A stretch of 64,000 nucleotides of DNA from Novosphingobium aureum. Its GTDB lineage: Bacteria > Pseudomonadota > Alphaproteobacteria > Sphingomonadales > Sphingomonadaceae. Made by a program: the position numbers and the translations under genes. This document shows, in pieces, positions 16,345 to 24,672 of the stretch; position 1 is the first letter of the stretch; every line of letters begins with the position of its first letter. The notes beneath the pieces are model-generated. The model saw nothing but the letters and a program-made list of their open reading frames with translations, was not told the DNA's origin and did no database searches. The stretch spans positions 2,046,001-2,110,000 of the forward strand of contig NZ_JADZGI010000001.1 in the NCBI RefSeq assembly GCF_015865035.1, in the 5' to 3' direction.

Positions 16345-16798
16345 CCGATCCCTCCGCGATCTGGACCGTCTGCATCGTGCAGTTGTCGTCACAGGTCATG
16401 TCGGCCCATGCCTCCACAAACTCGTCGGTGACGATCCCGAGGGTGTTGTGCGCCCCTTTGCGGAGCTCGTAGGCCATCTGCCGGTCGGCGCAGATCACCC
16501 CCACGGCGCGATCCCCGCTCCAGGCAATGTGATAGCTCGATGTGTCAGGCGTAAACGGCGCGTCGAAGCGCTGGCGCGGTAGATCCCAGTCAGGCCCAAG
16601 CGCCTCGAGCCGGGAGGCCGGGAATACGTGCGTCATCCCTTCGCAGCCCGGGGCGATGCATTCGACCTCGCAATGCCAGGTCTTGCCATCGAGCTTCAGG
16701 CCGACCGCGATCACGACGCCGGGAAAACGGTAGCTGCGCGGCTCGGCACGCTGGACCCGGTCGCCGGGCTGCCACGGGCAGGGTGGGGTGGTGGTCAT
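16337..16798 (-). CDS. hypothetical phage protein, 153 aa
   Basis: Residues 8-60 (WQPGDRVQR, FPGVVIAVGLKLDGKTWHCEV) suggest an SH3/KOW-like beta-barrel. The middle holds the VFPASRLE region and the C-terminal half is acidic. It has two Cys pairs. I cannot assign a family. Start ATG 16798 was taken; its neighbour overlaps by 4 bp. Confidence 0.5.
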   Translation of the reverse strand: MTTTPPCPWQPGDRVQRAEPRSYRFPGVVIAVGLKLDGKTWHCEVECIAPGCEGMTHVFPASRLEALGPDWDLPRQRFDAPFTPDTSSYHIAWSGDRAVGVICADRQMAYELRKGAHNTLGIVTDEFVEAWADMTCDDNCTMQTVQIAEGSDG

Positions 16799-17013
16799 GG
16801 CTTGACACTCCAGCAAATTTGCACTGCGTATGATGTTGGCACGCGCGTCACCTTTCCTTCCCGCTCCAATCGTTTAAGCTGGCGCAAGACCCATGGCGTC
16901 TCGATTGAGTATCCATCCATAGCCAGCACGTTCCGCACTGCGTAGGTCATGGACCTATTCCCCCATTTGTGGACAGCGGCAAGGATCTCAGCGTCTGCTG
17001 GCGTATCCCTCAT
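16795..17013 (-). CDS. small winged-helix-like protein, 72 aa
   Basis: The pattern EILAAVHKWGNRSMTYAVRNVL, then ETPWVLRQLKRLEREGKVTRV and a terminal strand, reads as a compact winged helix. DNA binding is plausible but unproven. The start overlaps the previous stop as TGATG. Confidence 0.55.
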   Translation of the reverse strand: MRDTPADAEILAAVHKWGNRSMTYAVRNVLAMDGYSIETPWVLRQLKRLEREGKVTRVPTSYAVQICWSVKP

Positions 17014-17549
17014 CACTCACCCTCCCTGTGTTTGGCGAGGGCGGCGCGGAGGTCGCGCATAGCGTCTTTCATTGTGACTAACGCGACATACGGAATCGAG
17101 GCGGATTCGCCATTGCGCCATGGCTCGCATTGGTCATGTGCAACAACGTACCTATCCGCCATGGCGATCCACGTCGCGACCTTCTCCCGCTCGGCAGAAA
17201 GTTCGCCCTCGAGTTGGGCGATGCGCTCAGTCTTAGGTGGAACATACGCAAACGGCAGCAATGTGCCTTCACCCTTCGAAAGAAGGTCAAGTATTCGCAC
17301 AATCTCGGGATGTTCGGGAATGTCAGCGACCAGTTGTCCGACTACCTGGTAAGCCTCGGCAAGAAGGGTCCGGGCCGCAATGAGATCCTCAGATGGGCGA
17401 GAATTCCATGCGGTGATAGCCTCATCAATCGTGTTGCCAAGGATTTCCATACCGCATTTCCGGCACTCCACGAACGGGATGCGGTTTGGCCGATCAACTG
17501 CAAACCCCGGCGATTTGCAGTGGGTGCAGGGTTTCAATTCTTTAGACAT
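17013..17549 (-). CDS. Lar-like restriction alleviation protein, 178 aa
   Basis: The N-terminal 60 residues match the Lar-type zinc ribbon: LKPCTHCKS, a VECRKCGMEI knuckle and the conserved IDEAITAWNSR motif. Members of this group are small phage proteins linked to restriction alleviation. The rest is helical, with a coiled coil near IAQLEGELSAEREKVA and a basic C terminus, and is longer than stand-alone Lar proteins. Start ATG 17549 overlaps the preceding stop. It accords with the three methyltransferases of this phage as counter-defence. Confidence 0.65.
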   Translation of the reverse strand: MSKELKPCTHCKSPGFAVDRPNRIPFVECRKCGMEILGNTIDEAITAWNSRPSEDLIAARTLLAEAYQVVGQLVADIPEHPEIVRILDLLSKGEGTLLPFAYVPPKTERIAQLEGELSAEREKVATWIAMADRYVVAHDQCEPWRNGESASIPYVALVTMKDAMRDLRAALAKHREGE

Positions 17550-18009
17550 CCGTAGCCCTCCCTTTACCCATTGGGTTGGCGCGGAGGTGATCGACATAGG
17601 CCAACAGCATGGCCCGCCCTTGCACTCCTTGTGCGTCATCACCTGCCGGGTGAATGTCCCAAATGTTCAGAGTGAAATGCAGCCATTCGTTCGGGTTTCG
17701 AGGCTCGCGCACACAGGCGTTCTCCCAGTCGAAGCCGGCCGCTCCCATGACGTAAAATCGTTCGCTACCGAAGAAAACCCTCCAGCGCTCCGCGTCCTCT
17801 ACAAGTGCTTCCTGTTCGATTTCCGAGAACGCGGCGTCCGTCAGGCGCTCGATCGCCGTCCTCAGCTTTTCAGGGCCCATTGCGTCGCGGAAACCACGCT
17901 CGTCGAGAACCGCTTCCCCGTCGATGGTCAGCGTCCAGTCGTCGTGCTTTCCGATTGTGCCGTTTCCACCTCGGCTCGTGTGGACGGCGATGGTGATTTG
18001 GCCGGTCAT
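17542..18009 (-). CDS. hypothetical phage protein, 155 aa
   Basis: Starts with a beta-rich segment (TIAVHTSRGG, DWTLTIDGEAVL) followed by helices (LRTAIERLTDAAFSEIEQEALVEDAE). It has several aromatic and acidic residues and no recognised catalytic motif. It is coupled to both neighbours by short overlaps. Confidence 0.5.
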   Translation of the reverse strand: MTGQITIAVHTSRGGNGTIGKHDDWTLTIDGEAVLDERGFRDAMGPEKLRTAIERLTDAAFSEIEQEALVEDAERWRVFFGSERFYVMGAAGFDWENACVREPRNPNEWLHFTLNIWDIHPAGDDAQGVQGRAMLLAYVDHLRANPMGKGRATDV

Positions 18010-18560
18010 GCTGCTGCCTCATCAATGTTGCCCCGGTGGACGTTGAACGACAGCGCGAAGACCCACGGGTTAGCTTGCCAGCGTTCTCCGGAGGTCGTTT
18101 CGAACCGGTCCCAGAGATCGGCAAACCATTCTCGTGCACCTGCGAGCATCGTCTCGCGACCCGATACGGGATCGGGTAAGATCGGGTAGCCTTCTTTGAT
18201 GCAGTCCTCATGGCTGATTTCGTGGAGCCGTTGGACCCGCACCTCGGTGACCTCAAGCCACAGCCGAGAAAATCGCCTCCAAGGATCACCGGGATGTGGT
18301 CCAATAGCGGTCACCGCCAGAGGTTGCGGCTCGGAATACGGCTCGCGCACATAGAGTCGAGTTCCGACCTGATAGCGCCCGCTTCTCAGCGTCAAGTTGA
18401 GCAGTGTTTGCGCGCACTCGCGGTCCGACCTGTGACGGCAATCTCGAGACAGGCATGCACTGTTCTCCAGTTTGCGGATTGGCAACCTGGCTTGCGACTT
18501 CCGACCACTGTACAGCGCTAGGATCATCCTAGGTCGCAAATTCACTCCCACGTCACCCAT
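18006..18560 (-). CDS. ASCH-like phage protein, 184 aa
   Basis: The sequence follows the phage ASCH-type pattern: MILALYSGRKSQ at the N terminus, YQVGTRLYVREPYSE, a strand with VTEVRVQRLHEIS, EDCIKEGYP, then WFADLWDRFETTSG and a terminal FNVHRG. Proteins of this fold bind RNA or nucleobases; in phages the role is unknown. Start ATG 18560 was chosen, since upstream sequence belongs to the overlapping previous gene. Confidence 0.6.
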   Translation of the reverse strand: MGDVGVNLRPRMILALYSGRKSQARLPIRKLENSACLSRDCRHRSDRECAQTLLNLTLRSGRYQVGTRLYVREPYSEPQPLAVTAIGPHPGDPWRRFSRLWLEVTEVRVQRLHEISHEDCIKEGYPILPDPVSGRETMLAGAREWFADLWDRFETTSGERWQANPWVFALSFNVHRGNIDEAAA

Positions 18561-19191
18561 CGTTCGGCTCCCTCGGTCGGATCCGCACTGCGGCACACGG
18601 TCCCTCGTGCCCAAACGATCGGGTGCAGCGCCAGCCTGTGGGCGAGGTGTCGCAGGCTTTCGGCACAGCGTGATTGACTGCTGGAATCTTCTCCTCATGG
18701 CGCACGGCGCGAAACAGCGTGGGCGTCACGAAGGTGTGCCCCCAGCGCAGCGTCCAGCCGTCCAGAAGGCACTGAAGTTCCGCATCGGCCTGCCGAACGT
18801 GCTCAGGCTCACCCTTGCGGTCGGGTTCCGTATTTTCAAAGTCGAACAGGTTGTCGTTCTCGAAATACTGCTCGCCGATCAGCACTTCGGCGCTGAAGCT
18901 CAGCTTTCCAGGAAGCGCCTCAACGATGCACCCGCCGTAACCGTCCAGTGCTGTGACTGCCTCTTCGCGGCTGACGAAGGGGCCACTCTGATACCATTCG
19001 TCATTTGTCCCGGCATACCAGGCCCAGGGTTCATCATCGGTAGCCGGATCTCCGGAAGGAAGCGAAACGAGGCTGCTGCGGATATCGGCATGTAGCGATG
19101 TGCCTTCCTGTGCCCGGCACGCACATCGGCTGCATCGATACGTCGTTGAGTATAGGTCACGCTTCCAGTCGTGCGGGGGACATTCGGTCAT
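18553..19191 (-). CDS. hypothetical protein with terminal Cys motifs, 212 aa
   Basis: First gene of the leftward accessory operon. The N terminus has HDWKRDLYSTTYRCSRCACRA, a small zinc-knuckle-like pattern. The middle is acidic and aromatic. The C terminus has a second Cys group (KACDTSPTGWRCTRSFGHEGPC). Operator site 5 (19233-19247) lies 42 bp upstream and likely controls the operon. Confidence 0.5.
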   Translation of the reverse strand: MTECPPHDWKRDLYSTTYRCSRCACRAQEGTSLHADIRSSLVSLPSGDPATDDEPWAWYAGTNDEWYQSGPFVSREEAVTALDGYGGCIVEALPGKLSFSAEVLIGEQYFENDNLFDFENTEPDRKGEPEHVRQADAELQCLLDGWTLRWGHTFVTPTLFRAVRHEEKIPAVNHAVPKACDTSPTGWRCTRSFGHEGPCAAVRIRPREPNDG

Positions 19192-19232
19192 AGGTTTGCT
19201 CCTCGAAACGAGTCGAGAAGCGTTCTATCGCA

Positions 19233-19247
19233 TCAACTATAAGTTGA
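19233..19247. promoter_or_regulatory. operator-like palindrome, site 5
   Basis: TCAAC TATAA GTTGA, with perfect arms. It lies upstream of the leftward accessory operon and overlaps a TATAGT on the minus strand. Confidence 0.65.
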
Positions 19248-19262
19248 AAAGACACTTTGTGC

Positions 19263-19567
19263 GTGCACAGGGTGAACAGGGTGAACAGGTCCATTTTCGG
19301 ACCCTGTGCATAGATTCGTGCTGTGATTCCAATTGGTTAGGATCAAAAAACACAGGTGCACAGGGTTTTGGCCGTTTTCTATAGTTTGTATAGAACCCCT
19401 TTTTTTATTCGTCACCTCCATGGGTCTACCCCTGGGTTAATTTAAACACCCCTACTTTTCCATATAGTCTCTAACTACCTGTTCACCCTGTTCACCCTGT
19501 GCATACATCTGTTTTTAAACGTAAAATCGCGCACAGGGTCGGAATTGGACCTGTTCACCCTGTGTAC
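19263..19567. repeat. iteron-like inverted and direct repeats (AGGGTGAAC type)
   Basis: Positions 19264-19289 are repeated in perfect inverse at 19478-19503 (26 bp). Each arm has two tandem 10-bp GGGTGAACA units next to a TGCACAG. Partial copies occur at 19299-19310, 19356-19367, 19531-19540 and 19550-19567. The DNA between the arms is AT-rich with A, T and C runs. This suggests a replication-initiator binding array or an origin. Confidence 0.65.
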
Positions 19568-19588
19568 GGTCACACTGCTGCGATCCTC

Positions 19589-19850
19589 CTGGGACGATAT
19601 AGGACGCACTGGGAAAACCGGTCGCTATGCGTCTTAGCAAAGTTTGAAATCGCTCGAATATCGCGGCTCAGCGCTTCCCGCCCCAGGGCAACCCGGCAAC
19701 AGGGACCCGCGAACCACTGGGACGCGCTGGGACGATACGGGACGCGCTGGGACGATTTAGGATGGTCTCGAGCCGCCCGAGGTGACCGCGAAGCCTAACC
19801 GCTGGGACGCGCTGGGACGCGCTGGGACGATACGGGACGCGCTGGGACGC
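19589..19850. repeat. array of 10-bp GCTGGGACGC-type repeats
   Basis: At least a dozen GGGACG-cored units occur in three clusters: 19589-19612, 19717-19756, and five consecutive in-phase units at 19801-19850. The regular 10-bp phasing puts every unit on the same DNA face, as in iterons or centromere-like sites. Confidence 0.65.
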
Positions 19851-19984
19851 TCGCGGGATTGTCACCGGTCGCGCTGGCACGACGGCGCGCCGCTTCGATC
19901 CCTGCCGGTGATACCGTGCAACCAGGTTGCGCGGGCGCGATGCGTCGAAGGCTGCAGCGCGTGCAAAAACAATGGCGAGTCTTG

Positions 19985-19999
19985 TCAACTTTGGGTTGA
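19985..19999. promoter_or_regulatory. operator-like palindrome, site 6
   Basis: TCAAC TTTGG GTTGA, overlapping the -35 hexamer of the promoter for the 20052 operon. Confidence 0.65.
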
Positions 20000-20023
20000 A
20001 CCAATGCGAATCTGTGCTAAGTT
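19996..20023 (+). promoter_or_regulatory. sigma70-like promoter for the 20052-25398 operon
   Basis: TTGAAC (-35) and TAAGTT (-10) with a 16-bp spacer. Operators 6 and 7 overlap or flank it, so repression by a bound protein is expected. Confidence 0.5.
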
Positions 20024-20030
20024 TTATTCA

Positions 20031-20045
20031 TCAACTTAGAGGTGA
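20031..20045. promoter_or_regulatory. operator-like palindrome, site 7
   Basis: TCAAC TTAGA GGTGA, just downstream of the promoter. It doubles as the ribosome site (AGAGGTGA) of the 20052 gene. Confidence 0.6.
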
Positions 20046-20051
20046 TTCGAG

Positions 20052-20765
20052 ATGATCAAAGCAGGCGACAAAGTGACCATTAAGCCGGACTTTCAGGACG
20101 CGGGCGACTCTGCCTTCGACTGGATTGCAGTCGACGACGAAGGCAACGGGCGCGTTTCGATCAAGCCGACCAACACGGGACTCGCATTCCCTCCCGTGAA
20201 CGTCGTTCGGGTCGACATGCTGGAACCTGCGCGAGGTTACGCAACGGAATTTCCGGACTTCCCCGCCGAAGCGATGCCGCCCATTCCCGAAGGCTTCGGG
20301 GACGCATCGTGGCGCAATGACCTGTGCCCGTGTTTCCAGCACGAAGGCAGCGGAGTCGTTCTCTGGGTCGACTATCCGAAGGGTATGCAAGAGGACGATG
20401 GCAGCGCGCGTTTTAACGTGGTGCGCTGCACCATGGTCGACCCTGTGGGCGGCTGGCAGTATTGCGGCGACGTTGTCGAGTTGCTGGCATCCGACGATTG
20501 GGAAGAGGTAGCGCGAGCGCTGCCGACGTTCACGGGTCAGCAACTCGAAAAGGAAAAGTGCGAGGACGAATTCACGCGCGAGACCGTCGACGGTCTGACC
20601 GATGGCATGGCGCTGCCTGTCGCGATGCGGGTCGCGCGGTTTCGGCTGGGACAGGCGACCATTGACGATGCGCGCGCCATGCTTGCCGAAGAGGAAGCGT
20701 CCGCCAATCCCTGCCCGGATTTGATGGCGCGGCTTGTCGAGATCATCGGGAAGGGCGCGCAGTAA
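20052..20765 (+). CDS. hypothetical protein, 237 aa
   Basis: First gene of the plasmid-like rightward operon. The N-terminal 60 residues look like a small beta-barrel (AGDKVTIKPDFQD, WIAVDDEGNGRVSIKPT). The middle is acidic with two Cys pairs (LCPCF, RCTM). The C-terminal helix AMLAEEEASANPCPDLMARL is polar. Similar proteins travel with DUF3560 clusters on plasmids, with no known role. The start overlaps operator site 7, so translation and binding may interfere. Confidence 0.55.
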   Translation: MIKAGDKVTIKPDFQDAGDSAFDWIAVDDEGNGRVSIKPTNTGLAFPPVNVVRVDMLEPARGYATEFPDFPAEAMPPIPEGFGDASWRNDLCPCFQHEGSGVVLWVDYPKGMQEDDGSARFNVVRCTMVDPVGGWQYCGDVVELLASDDWEEVARALPTFTGQQLEKEKCEDEFTRETVDGLTDGMALPVAMRVARFRLGQATIDDARAMLAEEEASANPCPDLMARLVEIIGKGAQ

Positions 20766-20929
20766 TGCCGCCGGGCCGTCCGGTCGACCCGATGCGCGCA
20801 GCCGCACGGGAGGAAGGCGCGGCGCACTATGTCGGGCGACCATGTCGCCACGGGCACGACGGCACGCGCTACACCTCCACGGCGGCTTGCGTGGCCTGCC
20901 TCGCGGCGCGTCGGGACAAGTGCGCCTAA
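20765..20929 (+). CDS. small Cys/His protein, 54 aa
   Basis: Starts inside the previous stop (TAATG). The sequence reads AREEGAAHYVGRPCRHGHDG, then RYTSTAACVACLAARR. This matches short phage proteins with a CxxC-type zinc half-knuckle related to the N termini of HNH proteins. Function unknown. Ends 28 bp before the next start. Confidence 0.6.
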   Translation: MPPGRPVDPMRAAAREEGAAHYVGRPCRHGHDGTRYTSTAACVACLAARRDKCA

Positions 20930-20957
20930 TCAATCAACTTTTACGGGAGTTTCAACC

Positions 20958-21053
20958 ATGGCACGTTATTTCGTCGCGCTTATTCCGGTCGCCATCACAG
21001 CGGCAGCCGTTGCGCACTTTCTGCAGCGCGCAGTTGAAGCGCTGCCGCTGTGA
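20958..21053 (+). CDS. small membrane protein, 31 aa
   Basis: A single hydrophobic helix (YFVALIPVAITAAAVAHFL) preceded by MAR and a CGGGAG ribosome site. It overlaps the next gene by 4 bp (GTGA). Confidence 0.45.
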   Translation: MARYFVALIPVAITAAAVAHFLQRAVEALPL

Positions 21054-21148
21054 TCGCCCGCGAGATCCTGCGCGGTCTCATGGGTGGCGCGCTCCTCTTG
21101 ATCCTTGTCGCGACCATGGGCGCGGCGGGTCTCATGCTTGGCTATTGA
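21050..21148 (+). CDS. small membrane protein, 32 aa, GTG start
   Basis: GTG start within the preceding stop. The product has a basic N-terminal stretch, then the hydrophobic segment MGGALLLILVATMGAAGLML. Two tiny membrane proteins in tandem suggest a pair. A toxin, holin-like or anchor role cannot be chosen. Confidence 0.45.
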   Translation: MIAREILRGLMGGALLLILVATMGAAGLMLGY

Positions 21149-21162
21149 CGGGAGTTTCAGAC

Positions 21163-21906
21163 ATGAATGTTTCGAGCCGATTTGATGGCGGTTTCTACCT
21201 CCAGCACGCATCGCACATCGCGCGTTGCATCTATCTGCCGACCACGGGATTCGAAGGTTTCGGCAAGGCGCGCCGTCGGAAGATCTATCCAGCGGGCGCA
21301 ATCCGGGTTCCGTTCGGCGCGCAGTATCGCGACTTTGCCGCGCTGGACGATGCCAAGGAATGGTTTGCCGACATGATCGCGACGGCATCGGGCAGCGAGT
21401 GTCCGCCGCAAGGGTCGACGAAGGTGCACGGGCACAGCACGTTGCGGCAAATCAACCGTTGGGCTGACCGTCCCGAAGTTGCGGGCGGGGCTGACCTGTA
21501 CGTGCAGAAGTGCGGCGACGGTTTCAGTTGCTACGGTTTCGACGTTGCCGACAGGAAGGGGCGCGCCGTCGCGAAGTGGTGCGGCCACGAATTCGCCGAA
21601 GGTCTCGCGACCGGTACGGTCGAACATTGGGACGCGTTCCAAGCTGCGATGGCGGCAGGCGCCGCGCACCATGCAGCCACTAGCAAGCGCTGCCCGGCGG
21701 AACTGACTCCCGCACTCGCGGGGCTGGAGGGCCAGCGCGTTGAAGTAACCGCGCCCGATGGTGAAACGCGCCGTTTCTGGGTCGGGGAGTCCAGCGGCTG
21801 GATGCCGTGTCACCTGGAAATTTTGCGGCGGAATTCGTCGGGCGGCTGTGCCGTCCATCTGCCCGAGGGCGCGACCGTCCGGGTTGTTTCGACCCAGCGC
21901 GCCTAA
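21163..21906 (+). CDS. hypothetical protein, 247 aa
   Basis: ATG 21163 follows a CGGGAG site. Residues about 30-75 hold a basic region (GKARRRKIYPAGAIRVPFG), the middle has YVQKCGDGFSCYGFDVAD, and the C-terminal third (GLEGQRVEVTAPDGETRRFWVGESSGW) looks like a compact beta domain. No recognised family. It lies directly upstream of the DUF3560 gene in a plasmid-type order. Confidence 0.5.
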   Translation: MNVSSRFDGGFYLQHASHIARCIYLPTTGFEGFGKARRRKIYPAGAIRVPFGAQYRDFAALDDAKEWFADMIATASGSECPPQGSTKVHGHSTLRQINRWADRPEVAGGADLYVQKCGDGFSCYGFDVADRKGRAVAKWCGHEFAEGLATGTVEHWDAFQAAMAAGAAHHAATSKRCPAELTPALAGLEGQRVEVTAPDGETRRFWVGESSGWMPCHLEILRRNSSGGCAVHLPEGATVRVVSTQRA

Positions 21907-21935
21907 CGTTTCAACATTTAGAGGAGTGATCAACC

Positions 21936-23450
21936 ATGACGACATTTACCGCCACTTATAGCCCCGAAGACAACAAGCTGCGCCTGTACGCGTCCAGCCG
22001 ACTGGATGCCGAAACGTTCGCCCGTATCAAGGAAGCCGGATTCAAGTGGGCGCCTCGACAGGAACTGTTCGTCGCGCCGAAGTGGACGCCAGCGCGCGAA
22101 GACATCCTGGTTGAACTTGCGGGCGAGATCGAAGCCGAAGAGATGACGCTAGCCGAACGCGCGGCGATCAAGGCTGAGCGGCTGGACAACCTCGCGCACA
22201 AGCGCAACCGGGAAGCGCAGGCGCTGCACGCGCGCGCCGATGACCTGTCTCAGGCCTTTTACATGGGCCAGCCGATTCTTGTGGGCCACCATTCCGAACG
22301 CAAGGCGCGCAAGACTCAAGAGCGGATGCAATCGGCGATGACGCAGGCGATCAAGGCTGAAAAGGCTTCGAATTATTGGCTGTACCGTGCCGAAGGTGTC
22401 GAGTGTTTTGCCAACATGAAAAACAACCCGAGGGTAAGGGCGAACAGGATCAAGACTCTCCTCGCGGAACTGCGCGACCTGCAGCGCGGAATCAACGCGG
22501 CGCACAGGGCGCTGAAGGTCTGGGAAAAGGCGACAACCGATGCGCAAATAAAGTGGACCCTTGGCAATCTTCCCAGCGACGAGACTCTGGCGTCCTATGG
22601 TCTCTATTCGGCGGTTTGCCCGTTCGGCGACACAGCCCCGACGATGGAACCCGCGGCCGCGCGCGCGCAGTGTATCGAGGCCGCCGAATTGCGCATCAAT
22701 GGCCCGACGCGGCGCCGCTGGATTGAGCACGTGCTCAATCGTCTCGCGTTCGAACGGTCGATGTTGGGTGATGTCCCGCGCTATTCGGGCGAACTGACTC
22801 CGGTGATCCTGCAGGCCTTCGCAAGGGCACACGGCGCGGAAAAACCGGCCTGTTCCATCGTCGACGACGGGTTCTATTTGCTGGAATCCCCGGTCCCGCT
22901 GCCCGCGCACCTTTCGGACAATTCGTGGCTGGAGCTGACCGGCGATGAATGGCGCGACGTAATGCAGGCTTGCGGGTACGAAGTGCCCGCGACGAAACCG
23001 CGCCGCACCTCCAGCAAGCCGAAGCCTGCAAGCCTGGTCAATCTGTCCGAAGCGCAAGCCGCACAGCTTCAGCGGATTTGGAATCTGCACATGGTCGCCG
23101 CGTGCAAGCGGCATCAAACGCCAGAAACGAACGAAGTGCGCGCGATGGATCAGGCGCGGTTTTCGGCGAATTCGAAGGGGACCTATTCCCCGCTTTCGAC
23201 GGTCGAAATTGCCGCCGACGGTACGAAGGTGCGCGGCGTGTGGCGCGGCGGGGAATTCGTGAAAAGCGGCGAACCTGTCGCGCGCATTCGGATTTGCACC
23301 GCGGGTTCCGGTTTCTACAAGCCTAGCGCGGTTGTGCGCATCGTCGACAAGCCGTGCAAGCCGCTGCCGTTCGACCTGGACGCGCTCGAGCGCGAAGCGC
23401 AGGCGGCAGCCGATGCCCGTATTGCTGAAAACGGGAGGGCGGCAGCATGA
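21936..23450 (+). CDS. DUF3560 domain protein, 504 aa
   Basis: The N-terminal 170 residues follow the plasmid/ICE DUF3560 pattern: a TYSPEDNKLRLYASSRLD strand region, FKWAPRQELFVAPKW, then a long helix with HKRNREAQALHARADDLS and HHSERKARKTQERM. The rest is a charged helical region followed by a beta-rich C terminus (ARIRICTAGSGFYKPSAVVRI). Function unknown. It is usually found with an adenine methyltransferase, as here. The ribosome site GAGGAG sits inside a degenerate operator half-site (21911-21925). Confidence 0.7.
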   Translation: MTTFTATYSPEDNKLRLYASSRLDAETFARIKEAGFKWAPRQELFVAPKWTPAREDILVELAGEIEAEEMTLAERAAIKAERLDNLAHKRNREAQALHARADDLSQAFYMGQPILVGHHSERKARKTQERMQSAMTQAIKAEKASNYWLYRAEGVECFANMKNNPRVRANRIKTLLAELRDLQRGINAAHRALKVWEKATTDAQIKWTLGNLPSDETLASYGLYSAVCPFGDTAPTMEPAAARAQCIEAAELRINGPTRRRWIEHVLNRLAFERSMLGDVPRYSGELTPVILQAFARAHGAEKPACSIVDDGFYLLESPVPLPAHLSDNSWLELTGDEWRDVMQACGYEVPATKPRRTSSKPKPASLVNLSEAQAAQLQRIWNLHMVAACKRHQTPETNEVRAMDQARFSANSKGTYSPLSTVEIAADGTKVRGVWRGGEFVKSGEPVARIRICTAGSGFYKPSAVVRIVDKPCKPLPFDLDALEREAQAAADARIAENGRAAA

Positions 23451-24052
23451 AAGCCGATGTTTACCGGCGGCCGCTGGGTAAGGTGCTGCGCATCCCGGTA
23501 CGGCGCCGCGAGGATTTCGCCGCGATCGAACGCGCGCAGCCCGTGGAAGTGGTTGCGGTTGACCGCGCGACGGAATGCCACGTCACCCCGCCCGATGTTG
23601 CTGCGCGGATGGTTTCATACCTCGGGCGCATCGGCGATATGCAGGCGCTGGAACCCAGCGCGGGAACGGGGAACCTGTCGCGCGCGATGATCGAAGCCGG
23701 CCACTCGCGGTTTGAACTGACTCAGGTCGAACGGCACCACAAGCTCGCGGGCATGCTCCACGGTTACGGCAGCGTTATTCATCGGTGCTTTCTGGATTAT
23801 GCCGAAGAGGCGCGCGGGAAGGTCGAATTCGTCCGGGTGATCATGAATCCACCCTTTCGCGAGGTGCGCAAGCACGTTGCCGCCGCGGTCTCGCTCATGG
23901 GGCGCAACGGGCACGATTGCCCGGCCTGCCTGGTCGCCCTGGTTCCGGTTACGTTCCATTGGGACGGCGCCGAAGAGCTGGAGCGGTTGCCCGTCGACAC
24001 GTTCGCCGCGGCGCGCGTCCACACGAAGATTATTCGCATTTACGGCGCGTGA
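23447..24052 (+). CDS. adenine-specific DNA methyltransferase, 201 aa
   Basis: The SAM-binding motif EPSAGTGNL (about residues 68-76) and the catalytic NPPF (about 126-129) identify an N6-adenine methyltransferase of the type that accompanies DUF3560 on plasmids. Target recognition is not predictable. Likely role: protection of phage DNA against host restriction. It is coupled to the DUF3560 gene by a 4-bp overlap. Confidence 0.8.
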   Translation: MKADVYRRPLGKVLRIPVRRREDFAAIERAQPVEVVAVDRATECHVTPPDVAARMVSYLGRIGDMQALEPSAGTGNLSRAMIEAGHSRFELTQVERHHKLAGMLHGYGSVIHRCFLDYAEEARGKVEFVRVIMNPPFREVRKHVAAAVSLMGRNGHDCPACLVALVPVTFHWDGAEELERLPVDTFAAARVHTKIIRIYGA

Positions 24053-24068
24053 TCGCGCGCCCGTTCAA

Positions 24069-24083
24069 TCAACCAAAAGGGGA
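24069..24083. promoter_or_regulatory. operator-like site 8
   Basis: TCAAC CAAAA GGGGA, one mismatch from the consensus right arm. It overlaps the ribosome site of the 24091 gene. Confidence 0.4.
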
Positions 24084-24090
24084 TCTACTC

Positions 24091-24672
24091 ATGATTCTTG
24101 TTTCTGAAGCCACGGGCCCGGCTGCCTGGGTCGGGTATTTCATCAATGGCGATGCCGACGGGCTGGAACCCGAAGAGCTCGCGGCGGCCGATGCATGGTT
24201 GCAGCGCCACGCGCCCGCCCGTCCCGTTTCGACCGTCGACGACAGCGAACGTTTTTCGTGGTCCTATAACGTGCACGGGGGTACCGCGCAGGGTGGCACG
24301 GTTTGTGACTACGTGCTGCACGCGGCGGCCGATGAATTGCCGGTGATTTTCCGCGCGGAACGAAGCGGCGACCATGTCGGGGAAGTAACCGCGGTTTTCC
24401 CGACCCTGCCGAACGACAGGCACGGGCGCGAATTCACGACGTATGCGCACATCGGGCAGCACAGCGGCGGGTCTTTCGGATGGTACCGGGCGACACGTCC
24501 CGCGACGCACGAAGAATTCGCGCCGCTGTTGCGCGAGCTGCGCGGGATCTACGAAAGATCGATGGCGCCCGGCGACCCGGTCTATTCGCTGAAGGTCTGC
24601 CAGCGCATCACGGCCGCGCATCGCCGGGCCTGTGTCGACGCGGCGCGCGCGAGCGGGAGTGCGGCGGCATGA
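24091..24672 (+). CDS. hypothetical protein, 193 aa
   Basis: Starts with a hydrophobic-aromatic stretch (AAWVGYFINGDADGLEPEE) and a region resembling DUF6926-type plasmid proteins. The middle holds FSWSYNVHGGTAQGGTVCDYVL and an extended beta region; the C-terminal 60 residues are helical and basic. No catalytic motif. It overlaps the next gene by 4 bp. Confidence 0.5.
   Translation: MILVSEATGPAAWVGYFINGDADGLEPEELAAADAWLQRHAPARPVSTVDDSERFSWSYNVHGGTAQGGTVCDYVLHAAADELPVIFRAERSGDHVGEVTAVFPTLPNDRHGREFTTYAHIGQHSGGSFGWYRATRPATHEEFAPLLRELRGIYERSMAPGDPVYSLKVCQRITAAHRRACVDAARASGSAAA

Larger units (their letters stand above)
19192..20051. other. 860-bp gene-free, repeat-rich region, possible replication origin
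   Basis: No credible gene is present. It contains three operator palindromes, a 26-bp perfect inverted repeat built from GGTGAACA iterons that flanks an AT-rich core (about 19,320-19,470), and a long array of GCTGGGACGC-type 10-bp repeats. Divergent operons leave on both sides. This combination is typical of phage or plasmid origins and of partition or regulatory centres. Confidence 0.5.

Noticed and set aside
19668..19988. Minus-strand 106-codon ORF with repeated PSASQRVP units
   Set aside because: The repeat peptide is simply the translation of the 10-bp iteron array; no start context or homologous pattern.
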